64,000 nucleotides of DNA, taken from assembly GCA_011800155.1 (NCBI GenBank), contig CM022371.1:2604001-2668000 (forward strand), written 5' to 3'. Source of the stretch: Flammulina velutipes. Taxonomy: Eukaryota; Basidiomycota; Agaricomycetes; Agaricales; Physalacriaceae. Below are positions 11,636 to 23,399 of this stretch, one piece after another (position 1 is the first letter of the stretch; every line of letters starts with the position of its first letter). Under the pieces are notes generated by a model. That model was given only the letters and a program-made list of their open reading frames with translations, made no database searches and had not been told where the DNA came from. Both the position numbers and the translations under genes were made by a program.

Positions 11636-13373
11636 TTAATAAGCGCGTCGCCCTCTGCCTTTCTCGCAACCGTCCAGGACTGGGGAGCTCGACGTGGGTT
11701 CATCTACCGGTAACCCAGCCGCGATGAACTCCTCAGGTGGAATTTCACCCATATGAGTCCGAATCCTTGGCTCCTCGCAACTCGAAAGACTCATTGGTTC
11801 CCTTAGAGTCTGCCAGTGTGCCACGTGAGCAAATCAAACATACGAAGGAATAACGGCCACTTACAGTAACGTCTCTTGTTGTCAAATCGTCTCGACTCCA
11901 CTGTCCCACTGATACACGCCCAACATCATGGGATCTGATCAGGATACGAAGCTCGTCGCGGGAATTCAGCGTCCACAGAAGCATATACACATAGAACTTT
12001 CCCCCAAGTGTGATGAATAGAACGATGAGATTGTATCTAGTGTTCTCCTGGGGAAAGGAATAGAAAAAGTTGAGTATTAAAGGCGACCAGGGTACCTGTT
12101 GAAGCATACCGTGTGCGCGTGGAATATAATCGCTGCTGTCAACATGCACAGCTGAGGAAGGAACGCTGTCTCCCAGGCGTAATAAATCACAGTACGGACT
12201 GCACTATCTGATTCTGGCACACCGACTCTCGCTCTGAGCAATTGAACGGTCACTGAAAAACACGTTAGCCGACGGATTAAAATAAGGAGCTACGCGACCA
12301 ACTTATTGACGCAACTACCGTGTCGACGGCTGCGGGACAGTTAGATGATTATCAATTAGTGCTTGCTAGAGGCTTACCGAGGCATCCAAATATCCAGAAC
12401 GTAATAGAAATATCGTACTGCAAGACGATCATAAGTGGCGCGCATAGAGGACAAGGCCGTCTGAATTGCTTACTCCCAGATGAAGATAATGAGCGGCCTT
12501 GATAACAGTCAATAATCACAACCGTCCACATGTATTCAGCTTACCCAAGGCGAGAGGTGCGATGTGCTGGATCTGGCTGCAATGAGACCAATCTCCACGT
12601 TGACTGACTGGAGGCGTTCAAAGGCAGCCCGAGTGCCGATAAGTGCACGTACATAATATAAGATGGCGATCGTTGTCAAAGCTAGAAGCGTGCAAAGTGG
12701 ATAGAGAAACCAGGGACTATAGCCTGTCATCTATAAATGATTATCAGCTCCATAGTTTTCGATTGGCGTTGTAGCATACCTTCCAGCATCGCCTAATAAA
12801 ATACGCCTGGCAGAGAGTAATGACCATGCCGTTGAGCCACAGCGTGAAGAAGTAGATGGGCAATTCGAACTGTACATATATGTCCAGGACCGCCCTTCGG
12901 CGAAAAAGATGCATGAAAGCTCACTAGTGGTCGCCCGTTAACTAGAACCCACCACGCCTTTACGTTTTCGATCACGGTTTGGAAGCTATCATTATTAGTC
13001 GATTACCGAAGCACGATAATGGCGAGCACGTACAAAGTAAAGAGGCATATAGTCAGCACAAACGCCTTTTTCTTCAAGGCGTCGTCTCCACGCTCGTACC
13101 AGTATCTTGCCGCTTGAGAAAACACGATGCCAAGAAGAAATGATTGGAAGATCGCGTCGAGCAGAATAACACCAAGATGTTTGTCGAAGACGACTGGGTT
13201 TCTCGTAGTAAGCGATTCCTCGAAGTCGCGATATAACCTCATGCCGACGTAGAAAACAAGATTGCCGATTGAACGTTTGTGATGGTGACAAGAAAGATGC
13301 AGTTCTGTCGATTTGTCAGCAAATCGCAATCCAGGATAGGAAGTTGTGGATCACTCACCAAAATATTGTACAT
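11636..13373 (-). CDS. DUF6534-like seven-TM protein
   Basis: Resembles the large basidiomycete family of 7-TM proteins with a C-terminal DUF6534 region; function unknown, plasma-membrane receptor-like by topology. Visible pieces in order: GVILLDAIFQSFLLGIVFSQ (TM1), FVLTICLFTLYVLAIIVL (TM2), FELPIYFFTLWLNGMVITLC with QAYFIRRCWK (TM3), a segment ending at MTGYSPWFLYPLCTLLALTT (TM4), ISITFWIFGCL (TM5), and RYNLIVLFITLGGKFYVYML-LWTLNSRDELR (C-terminal TM and family end). A polar tail follows. At least six short introns. The start is uncertain: ATG at 13373, 13329 or 13242 are all possible, since the first exon is tiny or absent. Confidence 0.7.
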
Positions 13374-13552
13374 ATTACTATAGGTCTACTTCAACTCTAT
13401 AAAGTATTCGTGATGTAGACGTAGCTAGGCATAACAAGAGCTAATACATGTAAATGATCGGACAGATATACGGATAGCAGAATAAAGCATAAGGAAAGCG
13501 GTAAAAAGATGTCGAGGCAAAGCATGCAACGTCATGGTAGGCCGGCCAGTTG

Positions 13553-15454
13553 CTAGAGCGTCCCGAGGCGGTACCTCTGAAGGATATATGCATGGTGTTC
13601 CTCAAAATGAGCTGTTATCTCCTCCTGTATTGAGTCGACAAAGGGCATTGGCATTGGCTCGTCGCTGAACTTTTCCGCGCGCGCTCTATAGGTCGACTTA
13701 GCAAAGCACGGGCAAAGAGAATTTAGACTTACACGCATAATCGACATATTGTGTCATCGCCCGTGCCCGTAGCTTCAAGGCCATCTGTGATGCATTCCCA
13801 AACTGTTCGTTTTTCAGGTTCAGAAGGCTCCTCCTTGTTATCATCAACACATTCTATCATTTGCTGGTCCGGCTCCTCTAGTTTTGGGCGCTTCGTCTCT
13901 TGACATTCCGAAGGGTCGCTCTCTAGCTCCCTCTTTAGCGATGATGATCCAGCTGTGGGTGCCATGTCAGCTATCGGCTTTTGGTCCATCGATACCTCCG
14001 GAGTCATGGATTTATGAGATATGGGCGGCGTAGGTGGTGGCGCCGCTAAGCTATGTTCAGAAGGCGCAGATGGCTGTGGAACGATAGGTGGATTGAAAGG
14101 AGGCGGCGGGAACGATGACTGAGCAGTTGGGCTCAAGGTGTAGAAAGGTCCATTATGCAATGAGGATAGTGGTGGGGTCAGAGGAATTTGCTGGGACATC
14201 CGAGATTGGGTGGTTATTCGAAGGGAAGGAGGTGCCTGCTGCTGCTGAGGTGATGCCTGTTGTGGTTGTTGTAGATGTGGTTGTTGTTGAGGCGATTGTT
14301 GTTGAGGATACGCCTGCTGCTGCTGCTGAGGGTAGGGGGTCCGAGAGTGTGGTTGCTGAGGGTGCATTTGCTGTGAATCTGGTCTTTGTACGTGGGGCAG
14401 AATGTGTCGGTGCTGGGGAAGTGCCTGGGAGGGAATGTGCATGGACGACCTCCGCGATGAAGATTGAGAGGCAGGTGACGGATGCGAAGGTACGTAGGAC
14501 TGTTGCTGTTGCGGAGGGGAAGAATGTGCGTAGTTGCCTGAGCTCCTGCGTTGGGCCATGGGATGCTGCACCTGCTGAGGGTGACCTTGGGGCAGTGCAT
14601 GCCGCTGGGGTTGTTGGTGTTGAATGTGCATTTGTGCAGGAGTGGGAATGGCGTTCGACAGAGAGTTGTGGCTCGAATTGAGATTGTGGCCAGATAAGTA
14701 ATGTTGCTGGGGTTGCTGTTGGGAAGATCTCATGGGATTCGGTGACGAGGCGTCGAACTGATGGATGGCGTTTGGATGGATACAAGGTGAAAATAAGCAA
14801 AAGACTGACCGATGGTTCGACACCGCCGCGAGGAGCTGGTGGGTGAGGGCCAGGTACACTCTTAAGCGTAGGACGTCGCTGGGCAAGCAGGAAATCTCGC
14901 TCCGCACGCATTTGGTCTTTATCTGCGTGCAATTTGTTGGAGATTTCCAAGAGTTCGCTATACCGATGAGCAAGCTGCTGGTACTCGATGTTGATATTGT
15001 GAGAGATTAGGGCATCCTGCAAAGTCCTGATATACTCAGTCTTGGCCACATTTTCTTTGGCCAGTCGCTGCTCATTGTCGCGCGCAAGTTGCAAGTTTAG
15101 AGCTAGTCTCTGGAACTCGTCACGGGAGATGAAGAGTTGGCGGTTATCGGCGAAGAGGCGAGCATTATCGCTGTCTTTGTTTTCAAGCTGGCTGAGAAGG
15201 TCTTCTTTCTCTCTCTCTAGCGATGCGATTTGCTGGCTGAGGTCGTTTATAACATTGGGATGGTAGCCCAATTCAGTGATGCATCCGTTGGCAGTCTCTG
15301 AAAGGATGGAGACGATTTGTGGCCGGAGGTGTTCAAAATCAATGGATACGATTTGTTGAGGCGCGCTGAAGAGATGTCAGTACAATTCGCCGATTAATGA
15401 GCAGACGTACAAATTCGAAGAAGATGCCCAGTTTTGTTCTTCTGGATTATTCAT
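13553..15454 (-). CDS. Glutamine-rich coiled-coil protein of unknown function
   Basis: Not assigned to a named family. Starts MNNPEEQNWASSSN at 15454. A strong coiled coil follows (about 14870-15270; VINDLSQQIASLEREKEDLL to ADKDQMRAERDFLLAQRR). After an intron comes a low-complexity region rich in Gln, Pro, Ser and His (about 13990-14740), with CAG/CTG-type runs such as YPQQQQQAYPQQQ, then PPP-rich stretches, and an acidic region with SSLKRELE and ETKRPKLEE resembling a nuclear localisation context. The C-terminus is short and helical (VDSIQEEITAHFEEHHAYIL) after an intron at about 13690-13738. A nuclear transcription-related scaffold is plausible but inferred only from composition. Confidence 0.75.
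14215..14340 (-). repeat. Poly-Gln coding trinucleotide-like tract
   Basis: Dense CAG/CAA codons (read on the minus strand) give runs of 3-5 glutamines separated by Pro, Ala and Ser inside the Q-rich protein. Such tracts often vary in length between strains. Confidence 0.7.
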
Positions 15455-16020
15455 GACAGCAAGAAGATATTCGGGGGCGATTTTGAGGCAGACTCGCCTC
15501 CGACAGCGGCGGCAACGACGACGACAGCGACAGCGAGGAAAGCGTTTCAACCAAGCCCGATCGGCAAAATGTGTCAAACAAGCGCAATTCAAAGTCAGCC
15601 GGCCACGTGCTGGCCTTGTTGCTTGTCGCGACCGCCATCTTGTCTCTAAAAAGGCGTAAATGTGCTTGCTGGTCGCTGAAGATTCGAGGATGTAAACAGC
15701 ACGTCGACAGTTCGTTTCAAGATGCGACAGGCGGACTGCGCGGAAGATCACATCATTCATTTCGCACACGGGTTATCACGTTGTCGTTCTACCGCAATTG
15801 TTCATTGACCGTTCAATTCCATCGGTCTTGTCAAGGATTGGCGTACTACTGTTCGCCACTGCCGATCATTAAAGAAACTCGGGCTTCTAGCTACGTACTC
15901 GAGGACTAAAGTCTATATATTCCGGCGGCACTAACGAACGGAACTCGGTTGTACGTATGTGCACTTCGTGGAAAATTCCGATACCTCCTTGGCCATCTAT
16001 TAACATCTAGCCCAGACACT
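15455..16020. other. Intergenic; promoter of Q-rich gene and 3' flank of PPxY gene
   Basis: No supported gene. A GAC/GCGACAG-rich stretch at about 15500-15540 makes open frames in several phases but shows no family resemblance or codon preference. Confidence 0.5.
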
Positions 16021-16487
16021 CTATTGAGGGTGGGTGGGGGGTGGACGAGTAACGTCCGTCTCTAGCGCTGGTGAATTTGGTTCTGTGATATCTTCGTACG
16101 CAGGTGGACGAGGGAAATAGGCTGGTGGGGCTTCTTTCAATGATGGCCCCTCTTGTCGACTTGGGCGTTCGTTTATGGTCGACATCTCCTCCTGTATCCT
16201 GAACCGATCTATTGTGTCTGCAATCCTATCTCTGTCTGGCGTGCTCTGATAACTTTTGATGGTCCAGGCGCAACAAACGACGAAAAGCGCACCGACAACA
16301 AACCCAAGGGCTTCAAGGAAGATCGAAGCGGGATTCTGGCTGAAGAAACCTCCAGCTTCTACTGGATAATTGGGGTCTCCAAGCAATGCGGGTGCACAAA
16401 GACCGCTAATGCATCTGTGAGTGAGGGGACAAGGGGTTTAGACGGGACATACTGTGAAATTAGGCTGAAGATGATTAGGAGAGACAT
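16021..16487 (-). CDS. Small type I membrane protein with PPxY motifs
   Basis: Two exons: 16453-16487 and 16021-16414, joined by a 38-nt GT-AG intron. The joined N-terminus MSLLIIFSLISQCISGLCA is a plausible signal peptide. A lumenal stretch (GDPNYPVEAGGFF) precedes one TM segment (EALGFVVGALFVVCCAWTI). The cytosolic tail is polar and proline-rich and holds two tandem PPAY motifs (EAPPAYFPRPPAYEDI), the known ligand of WW domains in NEDD4/Rsp5 ubiquitin ligases. About 140 residues. By analogy with known PPxY membrane adaptors it could recruit Rsp5 to a membrane cargo; that role is inferred. The first exon is too short for an ORF search, so the usual prediction would miss the signal peptide. 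Confidence 0.72.
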
Positions 16488-16796
16488 GGGTGATACAGAC
16501 AGTAATAATTCACGGCTTGCTTCTTATAGAGTGAATTGTCTCCGATCTGAGGGGTTAGATTGTGGAGAGAGTCAGACCAAGTGCGCCACACATGTGGCTA
16601 TGCGATAAGATCCCTGTCAGCTTGATTACGGGATCAGAGTAAGCGAGAGAAATCACGGCCGAAAACGATAACCGTCGAGGATATTTATTGGTCACTGTGT
16701 TGTCACCCATCTGCTGCTTACTTTTGCTGGATAAATACCCGTACGGCTGTCCGGACGCTGCTCTCCCTTTCTTTACCCAGATCTCTCCCCGCTCTT
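16488..16796. other. Divergent promoter, PPxY gene and RIB1
   Basis: No gene. Holds a TGTGGCG core on the minus strand (near 16577), an AT-rich ATAAATA near 16731 and a pyrimidine-rich CT tract just before the RIB1 start. Confidence 0.5.
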
Positions 16797-18224
16797 ATGG
16801 CTCACCATTCATTCACTGACGCCGACGCCGCTCTGCTCGACGTCCTGACCGCTCCCCAGCCATTGGTGCTGCCCAAGACTGCATTTGCCAGACGCGATGC
16901 AGCGCTGGATCCTCTGCTGATGGCTGCAGCACTGGCTTCTGGTCCCCAGGTCACTCGCAATCACTACACCCATGATTTCTTTCCCGGCGTCATGCTACCA
17001 AAAGCCGAAGGGGCCTGGGACTGGACGAAATTCACTGGCCAGGATGCTGACGCCCAGCCCCGCCAAAAACTTGCCTATGTGAGCCGCCAAGCTCCCCGCA
17101 AGGTAAAGGCAGAAGCTACGTTTGGCGAAAAGGAGAATGTCACGGCGCTTTCTGCCACTTCGGCGGAGAACCAGCCTCCCCGGAAACGGCGCGCATCGTC
17201 CATCTCCACTTCAATATCCTGCCAACATCCATCGGCGGCATCGTCCTCGACGCTCGCTCCGGTCGAAGTTAAATGCATGGCTCGGACTAGAATCCCCACC
17301 CCGCACGGACCTGCATTCCTTCATCTCTACCACAATAATCGCGATACCAAAGAGCATCTGGCCATTGTCATCGACACCAGCCAGTTGTCTGATACCCCTG
17401 GCATGGCTCCTCCCATACGCTCTCGCTCTCTCGATGCCGTATGGAGCAGTACAGAGACCGAGATGGACAGAATCACTCGGGGTGCGTATGTGGGTAGGCT
17501 GTCACAAGAAAATCAAATTCCATCCAAGCCTCCGTCCCATGAGCACAAGGCTGCCAGCGACAATATCCCTTCACCGCTCATTCGCATCCACTCCGAGTGC
17601 TTTACCGGCGAAACGGTCGGAAGCATGCGGTGTGACTGTGGGGAGCAGCTCGACGAAGCCATTCGGCTCATTTCGCAACCGATTACCGTCCCCTCCTCAT
17701 CCGGTTCCACTCCCACTACAATCCCAGGACGTGGCGCTGTTGTTTACCTGCGCCAGGAGGGACGAGGTATCGGCTTGTTATCAAAGATCCGAGCGTACAA
17801 TCTTCAGGACCTAGGTCATGACACCGTTACTGCAAACCTCATGCTTGGTCACGGCGCAGATGAACGCGGATACGATATTGCAATCGCCATTCTTCGTGAT
17901 CTGGGCCTTGGCAATAAGCAGGCGGGAGAAGGCGTGAGAGTGTTGACGAACAACCCAGACAAGGTGCAGGCGTTGGAGACGGATGGTCTGAGGGTCGTCG
18001 AGCGTGTCCCCATGATCCCACGCAGTTGGAAAGCTCGACATGCGCAGCCACACACCGCACACGCACACGTCAACGAGAAGGATGACGAGGATCGGATCGT
18101 TGGCGCTACTCTCATTGGTGGCAATGCGGTCTATGGGGAGGACTTGGATAAATATCTACGGACGAAAGTGTTGAGGATGGGGCACATTCTTCCGCTTTGG
18201 ATGGATGGTGCAGGAGAATTGTGA
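16797..18224 (+). CDS. RIB1: GTP cyclohydrolase II
   Basis: First step of riboflavin synthesis: converts GTP to 2,5-diamino-6-ribosylamino-pyrimidinone phosphate, formate and pyrophosphate. Single exon of 475 residues. The catalytic domain occupies roughly residues 260-420: zinc ligands in CFTGETVGSMRCDCG, the catalytic stretch YLRQEGRGIGL, NLQDLGHDTVTANL, and the GTP-binding end RVLTNNPDK. The N-terminal half (about 250 residues) is the fungal-type extension, with a low-complexity Ser-rich linker. RIB7, a later step in the same pathway, is in this window about 25 kb away. The absence of introns is unusual among its neighbours. Confidence 0.95.
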   Translation: MAHHSFTDADAALLDVLTAPQPLVLPKTAFARRDAALDPLLMAAALASGPQVTRNHYTHDFFPGVMLPKAEGAWDWTKFTGQDADAQPRQKLAYVSRQAPRKVKAEATFGEKENVTALSATSAENQPPRKRRASSISTSISCQHPSAASSSTLAPVEVKCMARTRIPTPHGPAFLHLYHNNRDTKEHLAIVIDTSQLSDTPGMAPPIRSRSLDAVWSSTETEMDRITRGAYVGRLSQENQIPSKPPSHEHKAASDNIPSPLIRIHSECFTGETVGSMRCDCGEQLDEAIRLISQPITVPSSSGSTPTTIPGRGAVVYLRQEGRGIGLLSKIRAYNLQDLGHDTVTANLMLGHGADERGYDIAIAILRDLGLGNKQAGEGVRVLTNNPDKVQALETDGLRVVERVPMIPRSWKARHAQPHTAHAHVNEKDDEDRIVGATLIGGNAVYGEDLDKYLRTKVLRMGHILPLWMDGAGEL

Positions 18225-18580
18225 ACATGTACTAGACTAATTTGTGTTGCATTATCTAAACAATGAACTAGCGGGAGTGTACTCTATATCCACCTATTTT
18301 TGTATCCATGTCAGACATCCTAAGCGTTCTGGACGAACAAAAATACGTGAAACCTACCACTTGGCCCTAGACGCTCGGCATAATACTGCCGGCTGAGCAG
18401 ATGGGCAAGATCAACGGCCCTTTTGGGCTTTCAACATTTCTCTTTCCTACTCTCATCTTCGTCAGCGACAACGACGGCCTTCGATTAGGCTCCCTACCTT
18501 GCGTTTATCTTTCGTACTATCGCAGTTCACTTGATAGCAGCGCACCACTATCTCTTCATCTTTGTCTATAAACAATCCCC
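18225..18580. other. Promoter region of GH17 gene
   Basis: No gene seen. RIB1 3' flank and the 5' region of the GH17 gene. Confidence 0.5.
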
Positions 18581-20178
18581 ATGCCCTCAAGCAACACTCA
18601 CTACGAGACCGTCGGATCCGGAATGACTTACTCTCTAGAAAAGAGCAGGGCCCGCAGTCGCAGGTCCAAATTAATCGTAAGCTAGTCTTGCTGCTGAAGG
18701 ATTGACTGCTAAACGAGAACAGGTCATTGGCAGCATTATTGCAGTGCTCGGCTTAGTGGCCATCGGTGTCGGTGTCGGCGTCAGCGTCTCAAATAACAAC
18801 AAGAACAATTCGTCTTCATCGTCATCGTCATCTTCAGGCTCCAATGGACCAGAGCAGACGGACCCCAATGACCCCAGCACGTTCGTGGCGGACGCGAACC
18901 TCCACAAGTCTCTGTACGGTCTGGCTTACACCCCAGAGGGCTCTCTATTGCCTGATTGTGGCAACTCTCTTGGGGAAGTCATCAAGGACATTCAAGTAGG
19001 CGTTTTTCGTTCGCCGAACTATAATTATATTCACCGTGCTGCAGCTCATGTCCCAATTGACGACCCGTGTCCGTCTGTACGGTGCTGACTGCAACCAGAG
19101 TGCTCTCGTTGTGCGTAGATCGTCTTCAATTATCAACTCTCTTCTTAGTCTTTCTACAGCTCGAAGCGATCAAACAAACCAAGGTGGACATGGAAGTCTT
19201 CCTTGGCATCTATCCCATCCCAGACGACGACAGTGCTTACGAGCGCCAACGGGATACCATTAAGGAGGCTTTGCAGACGTATGGCGCTGACCACGTTGCT
19301 GGTATCACAGTCGGAAACGAGTTCATCCTCAAGTAAGCTTCCTGGCGATGTTAGTGCGCTTCTGTTGAAAAACGTTCGCGCTTTTAGCTATGTCACTGAG
19401 CATGGTGGCTCACCAAACGATGCTACGGGCAACACAGCCGGTGCAATGCTTGTTGCCAACATCAAGGACACTAAATCAATGGTTCAAGCCCTCAATCTTG
19501 ACAAGGACATCCCCATTGGAAACTCGGACGCCGGTAGTTACTTCAACGATCTTGTTCTGGAAGCTGTGGAATACGGAGTAAGTATCCCGTCTCGCAATAG
19601 AGACTCCTAGCTGATTTTCTTGACCTTCCAAGCTTTCCAATGTTCACCCCTGGTTCGCCAACACCACTGTTGAAGATGCTGCGGCGTGGACTGCGACCTT
19701 TTTCGAGGAGACAAACGTTATTCCGGCCAGCCAACTGTCCAACTCTGTCAGTCCTAAGCGTAAAAATAACTTTCTACCAGACGCTGACAATCGTTATAGC
19801 CCAAGATGTACATAGCTGAGACTGGCTGGCCCACAGAGTCTTCAGATGCTGGGAACGCCAACAATGGCGCGTCCCCTGCCTCTGAAGCGGGACTTCAAAC
19901 CTTCTTGGACACATTCGTCTGCCAGGCAAACACCAATGGGACTGGTTACTTCTTCTTCGAAGTATGTTTTGATATCTCCTGATCAAGTCCAGACAATAAC
20001 TATCAATCTACAGTTCACTGATGAGAAGTGGAAAGATGATCAGTTCGGAGGTGTTGAGGGTCACTGGGGTCTCTTCCACCAAAAGTATGCTTCGTGTACC
20101 ATTGAAAGGACTGTGCTAACATACCCCTCTAGCCGAACACTGAAGCACATCGAGATCCCTGATTGTATAGCTCCTTGA
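18581..20178 (+). CDS. GH17 glucan endo-1,3-beta-glucosidase, membrane anchored
   Basis: Beta-1,3-glucan hydrolase/transglycosylase of the fungal cell wall. Start at 18581 (MPSSNTHYET) gives a basic cytosolic tail (RARSRRSKL), a TM anchor (VIGSIIAVLGLVAIGVGVG, exon 2 from 18723), then a Ser-rich spacer, so it is a type II protein with its catalytic domain outside. The GH17 fold is marked by LYGLAYTPEG, VRLYGADCNQ, VFLGIYPIPDDDS, the acid/base in ITVGNEFIL, and the nucleophile region YIAETGWPTES, then GYFFFE and HWGLF near the end. Around seven short introns. It resembles the SCW/BGL2-related enzymes that carry an N-terminal anchor in basidiomycetes. Confidence 0.93.
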
Positions 20179-20412
20179 AGGGCCTTGTGGATACACTATG
20201 GACTATCGTATAAAAACAGACATTTTACTTACTATATTACCTCGGGATTTACGAAATTTCACGAACGGTATTTCTATCGTAGCTGCGTTTATACGGACTT
20301 GCTTTGTTCTACCTAATTTCTTGTTGTCTCTTTTGACTTGAAATCAGAGCCCACATTCGTTACGTAATCATCTTGCACTTGACTGTGTACTGTCACCGCG
20401 GCGCGCCTGTCG

Positions 20413-22605
20413 ATGTTTGACCCGCTGAGCACGACGAGCAACCCGTTCGCGGACGACGATGCGCCACCGTGGCCAACGACGCCCCACATTAATGCTCCAA
20501 TACCAAATCTTCGCAGAGCGTCGACACCAGTACCGCCTACGCCCGATAAAGGTCCCTCTGCTGGGCTGTACGGCAAGGAACCTCAGATATACGGACAGCC
20601 AGACGCAGGTCTAATCTCACCGAGGGAAACAGTGGGCTCGAATGGCACCGCCTACGAAAAACCAGAGCCGTATCTGCGAGTGCGCATAACCGGACTCGAC
20701 AGAAATCGACGGGATATTCTTATTCGGTTGGATGCACAGGTGCGTGCTCGTTGTGTATACATATGCGCTATTTCTGACGCTCAATTCGCAGACCAACTTG
20801 TCTAATTTTACGGGGACGACATACAGAAACGTGTCGCGTTCGTATGTCGAGTTTCAGCAGTTCTACGAGACGGTCGTGCATAGTAATCCTCAGACGATTG
20901 TGCCCGCCCTGCCGCTCGCACAAACGTCTGCGCCGACCGACGAAGAGGACGATCGTCTTGTCAGGATAATGCTGCAAAGGTGGATAACCCGTGTGTGCGA
21001 GGACTCGATTCTGCTGCACGACGAGGACTTGCGGTCGTTTATCGAAAGTGACTTTGGCTATCAGCCGACGCCCAGGCCGAGGAAGAAGACCTCGTCAGGA
21101 TTTGGGCTGATGCGGCGCGGAGTCCCGGATGAGGATGAGGAGCTGCAGCGCGCGCGATTTGAACTCACCAAATTAGAAGGTCAGTTCTTCGACACCGCAA
21201 AAGCCGTCGACAAGCTAGCTTTGGCCAGGAAATGTACGTATATGGTTTATACCCCTGCGCAATGACTTATACGTTTCCTAGCACTGGCCAATGCCCATGC
21301 CGAAATGGGCAACAAACTGATCAACGTGGCTTCGACCGAGGCGCATCCCCCGCTTGGAAATGCGCTTAGGAAACTTGGGAGGACCTGGCACAGCCTTGCT
21401 GATCTTGACCAAGCGCAGGCTCTCAGTGAATGTGTCGTCTTGGGAGATTCGCTGGGGTACCAAGGCATGAATGCACGGTCTGCCAAGGAGACGCTTCAGA
21501 TGCGCACTGGCGTACTGGAGGAATACCAAGCTGCTGTCAAGACCACGATATCCAAGCGTCGACAGATTGAACGTCTAAAGGCCAGTTCTAACATTCGCCC
21601 AGAACGGGTTGATGATGCCTTGGAAGAGATCGAAGAGGTACTTTTTCCAGTTTGTCCCCCCATCTCCAGTCACTTACGCATTACTAGGCTAATAAATACG
21701 AGCAAACTCTCGCACGACGGGCAGAAGGCATCTCCCAGAACCTCCACCGCGCTCTTCAGACTCACAATCGATACGCTAACGATGATATAACTTCGGCGTT
21801 GATTGAGCATGCACGCTCTTCGATCATGTATGAACGGCAGCTGCTGAAGGAGCTGGAGGCTTTGCGCAGTGATGTCAACAATGCTGCACAGAAGGTAGCA
21901 CCTAGTACTGCGCCTGCCCCCAGACCTGCACATATTCCCAAACTTGAGGACTGGTCACGGCCGCCTCCTCCCAGAGCACCACCGCCACCAGTCATTCCGG
22001 CTACTAATGGTTTCCATCAACCTCGGCCTTCCATCCACAATCCTGCTCCTAACAGTGGTCCGCCTATCGCTGCATACAACAACAGTGATCCCCTTGGTCA
22101 TGGCCCACTCTCTCATCAAAGCCCCTCCATTCCGTCTTCCTCGACCTCCTCGCGGCCAATCACACCCTTATCCAGTACTGTATCACGCTCTTCGACATCT
22201 TCTGCTGGTCCCTCTTCGCCCTTGCCACCACAATCCCCTGGCGCTGGGCCTTCCAAAGTCATCGTATCCCCCAATCCATCGGAAGACGGTGGCCCCCCGC
22301 TTGGTGGTCGGTTCGTCGAAGGAACGAAGAGCACACTTGTCCAGCCTTCGCCACTCAGTTCGCCATTGCAGTCCAACTCGGCCTCTGGCCCGCCTGTCAG
22401 CCGGTTAGGCGCAAGTGACCCGCTGTTGGGAAGTCAGACTGTGGGCCCGAGCTTTACGTCGTCGTTGTCAAAGTCGGACGTTACTGGTAGCTTTGATCCT
22501 TTAGGAGGTCGGCCAACTTACATGGCAGGTTCTGTCCGTGTGGCGCCGAACCGACCACGGCTTGACCCCCGTGAGGCTGCTAGCAAGTTAGCCAATATGT
22601 TCTAA
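20413..22605 (+). CDS. VPS17: Vps17-like sorting nexin (PX-BAR) of the retromer
   Basis: Membrane-deforming subunit that with Vps5 coats endosomal tubules. The N-terminus is disordered; a PX domain follows (YLRVRITGLDRNRRDILIRL, RSYVEFQQFYETV, PALPLAQ, FIESDFGYQ), then a BAR-type coiled coil (ELQRARFELTKLEGQFFDTA to IEHARSSIMYERQLLKELEA). A long Pro/Ser-rich C-terminal tail (about 21900-22500) ends ASKLANMF. Exon 1 ends 20739, the intron runs to 20791, and further introns lie near 21233-21281 and 21639-21689. Order of domains and the SDFGY stretch point to Vps17 rather than Vps5, but I could not align it. The C-terminal disordered tail is long for the family. Confidence 0.8.
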
Positions 22606-22814
22606 CCTACCCGAGATGGTATTTTTCTCAACGATTGTATGGTCTTCTCTTCTACCTTATATGTTGTGTCCAAATCGTTCAATGTGAATGAAGTTGTACA
22701 ATCTTATAAAGCTTGGGCACCTTGACCGACTACGGCGCCGCCGACGCTTCTGCGTCTGATTCGCGCTCAACAACTCACATGGCAATCGATTGATTATATA
22801 AAAGCACAGTATAT

Positions 22815-23399
22815 CTAGACAAGCAGCAAGCCAAACATGCCCCTCCGCATGTCCTCCCTACACATTTCCTCCCACATTTCCTCCCATGGATCCCTTGGCC
22901 AGATTTTACGCATAACTACCCTCCCGACGTAGAACAAACAATAGAATAAACCGTAGAACAAGCTCGCAATCAAACCGATGATGACGCAGAAGAAGAGAGA
23001 ACACGTCGACTTCCATAAAAGTGAGAAGAGGTGCATCATGCCTTGCTTCATCCTATCGAGTGCCGAACCCTCTGCATGGTGCAGCAACGCATCATTGAGT
23101 ATAGCAGACGTGCAGTAGAGGAGAATGCCCGCATTTCCCAGTCTCCGTGCTGCCAAACTGTTCCATGGCGATGTCCCAACTTTGAGAAGCCTGGACAGGC
23201 ATAGGGAGGTGCCCCACAAAATAAGGACTGCGTAGCTATAGGCGGCGGCGGTTTGTGACAACTCCGCGATGCGGGCGTTGACGGATTGGTCAAATTGTGC
23301 AGGAATGAGGGAGAATATATCGCCCAGTTCGAGGAGGCATAGGTAGCCACTCATGGCAAAGAGAACAGTGAGGATGAATTCAAGAAGACTCGGAGCCAT
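22815..23399 (-). CDS. Four-TM membrane protein of unknown function, family member C
   Basis: Paralogue of the gene at 9852-10538, about 12 kb away, same strand. Starts MAPSLLEFILTVLFAMSGYL at 23399, then LLELGDIFSLIPAQFDQSVN, which matches LLELGTILSLVPARFEESVN in member A; ILWGTSLCLS parallels its second TM; ILNDALLHHAEGSALDRMK parallels AIINDAVVN-GLDRVM. The fourth TM (CVIIGLIASLFYGLFYCLFY) precedes a basic then acidic tail. One exon. A TATATAA lies about 35-40 bp upstream of the start. Function unknown. Confidence 0.78.
   Translation of the reverse strand: MAPSLLEFILTVLFAMSGYLCLLELGDIFSLIPAQFDQSVNARIAELSQTAAAYSYAVLILWGTSLCLSRLLKVGTSPWNSLAARRLGNAGILLYCTSAILNDALLHHAEGSALDRMKQGMMHLFSLLWKSTCSLFFCVIIGLIASLFYGLFYCLFYVGRVVMRKIWPRDPWEEMWEEMCREDMRRGMFGLLLV

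Noticed and set aside
15434..15909. Plus-strand frames of 63-112 codons in the 15.4-15.9 kb gap
   Set aside because: They arise from GAC/GCGACAG low-complexity DNA, overlap each other, and show no motif or start context.
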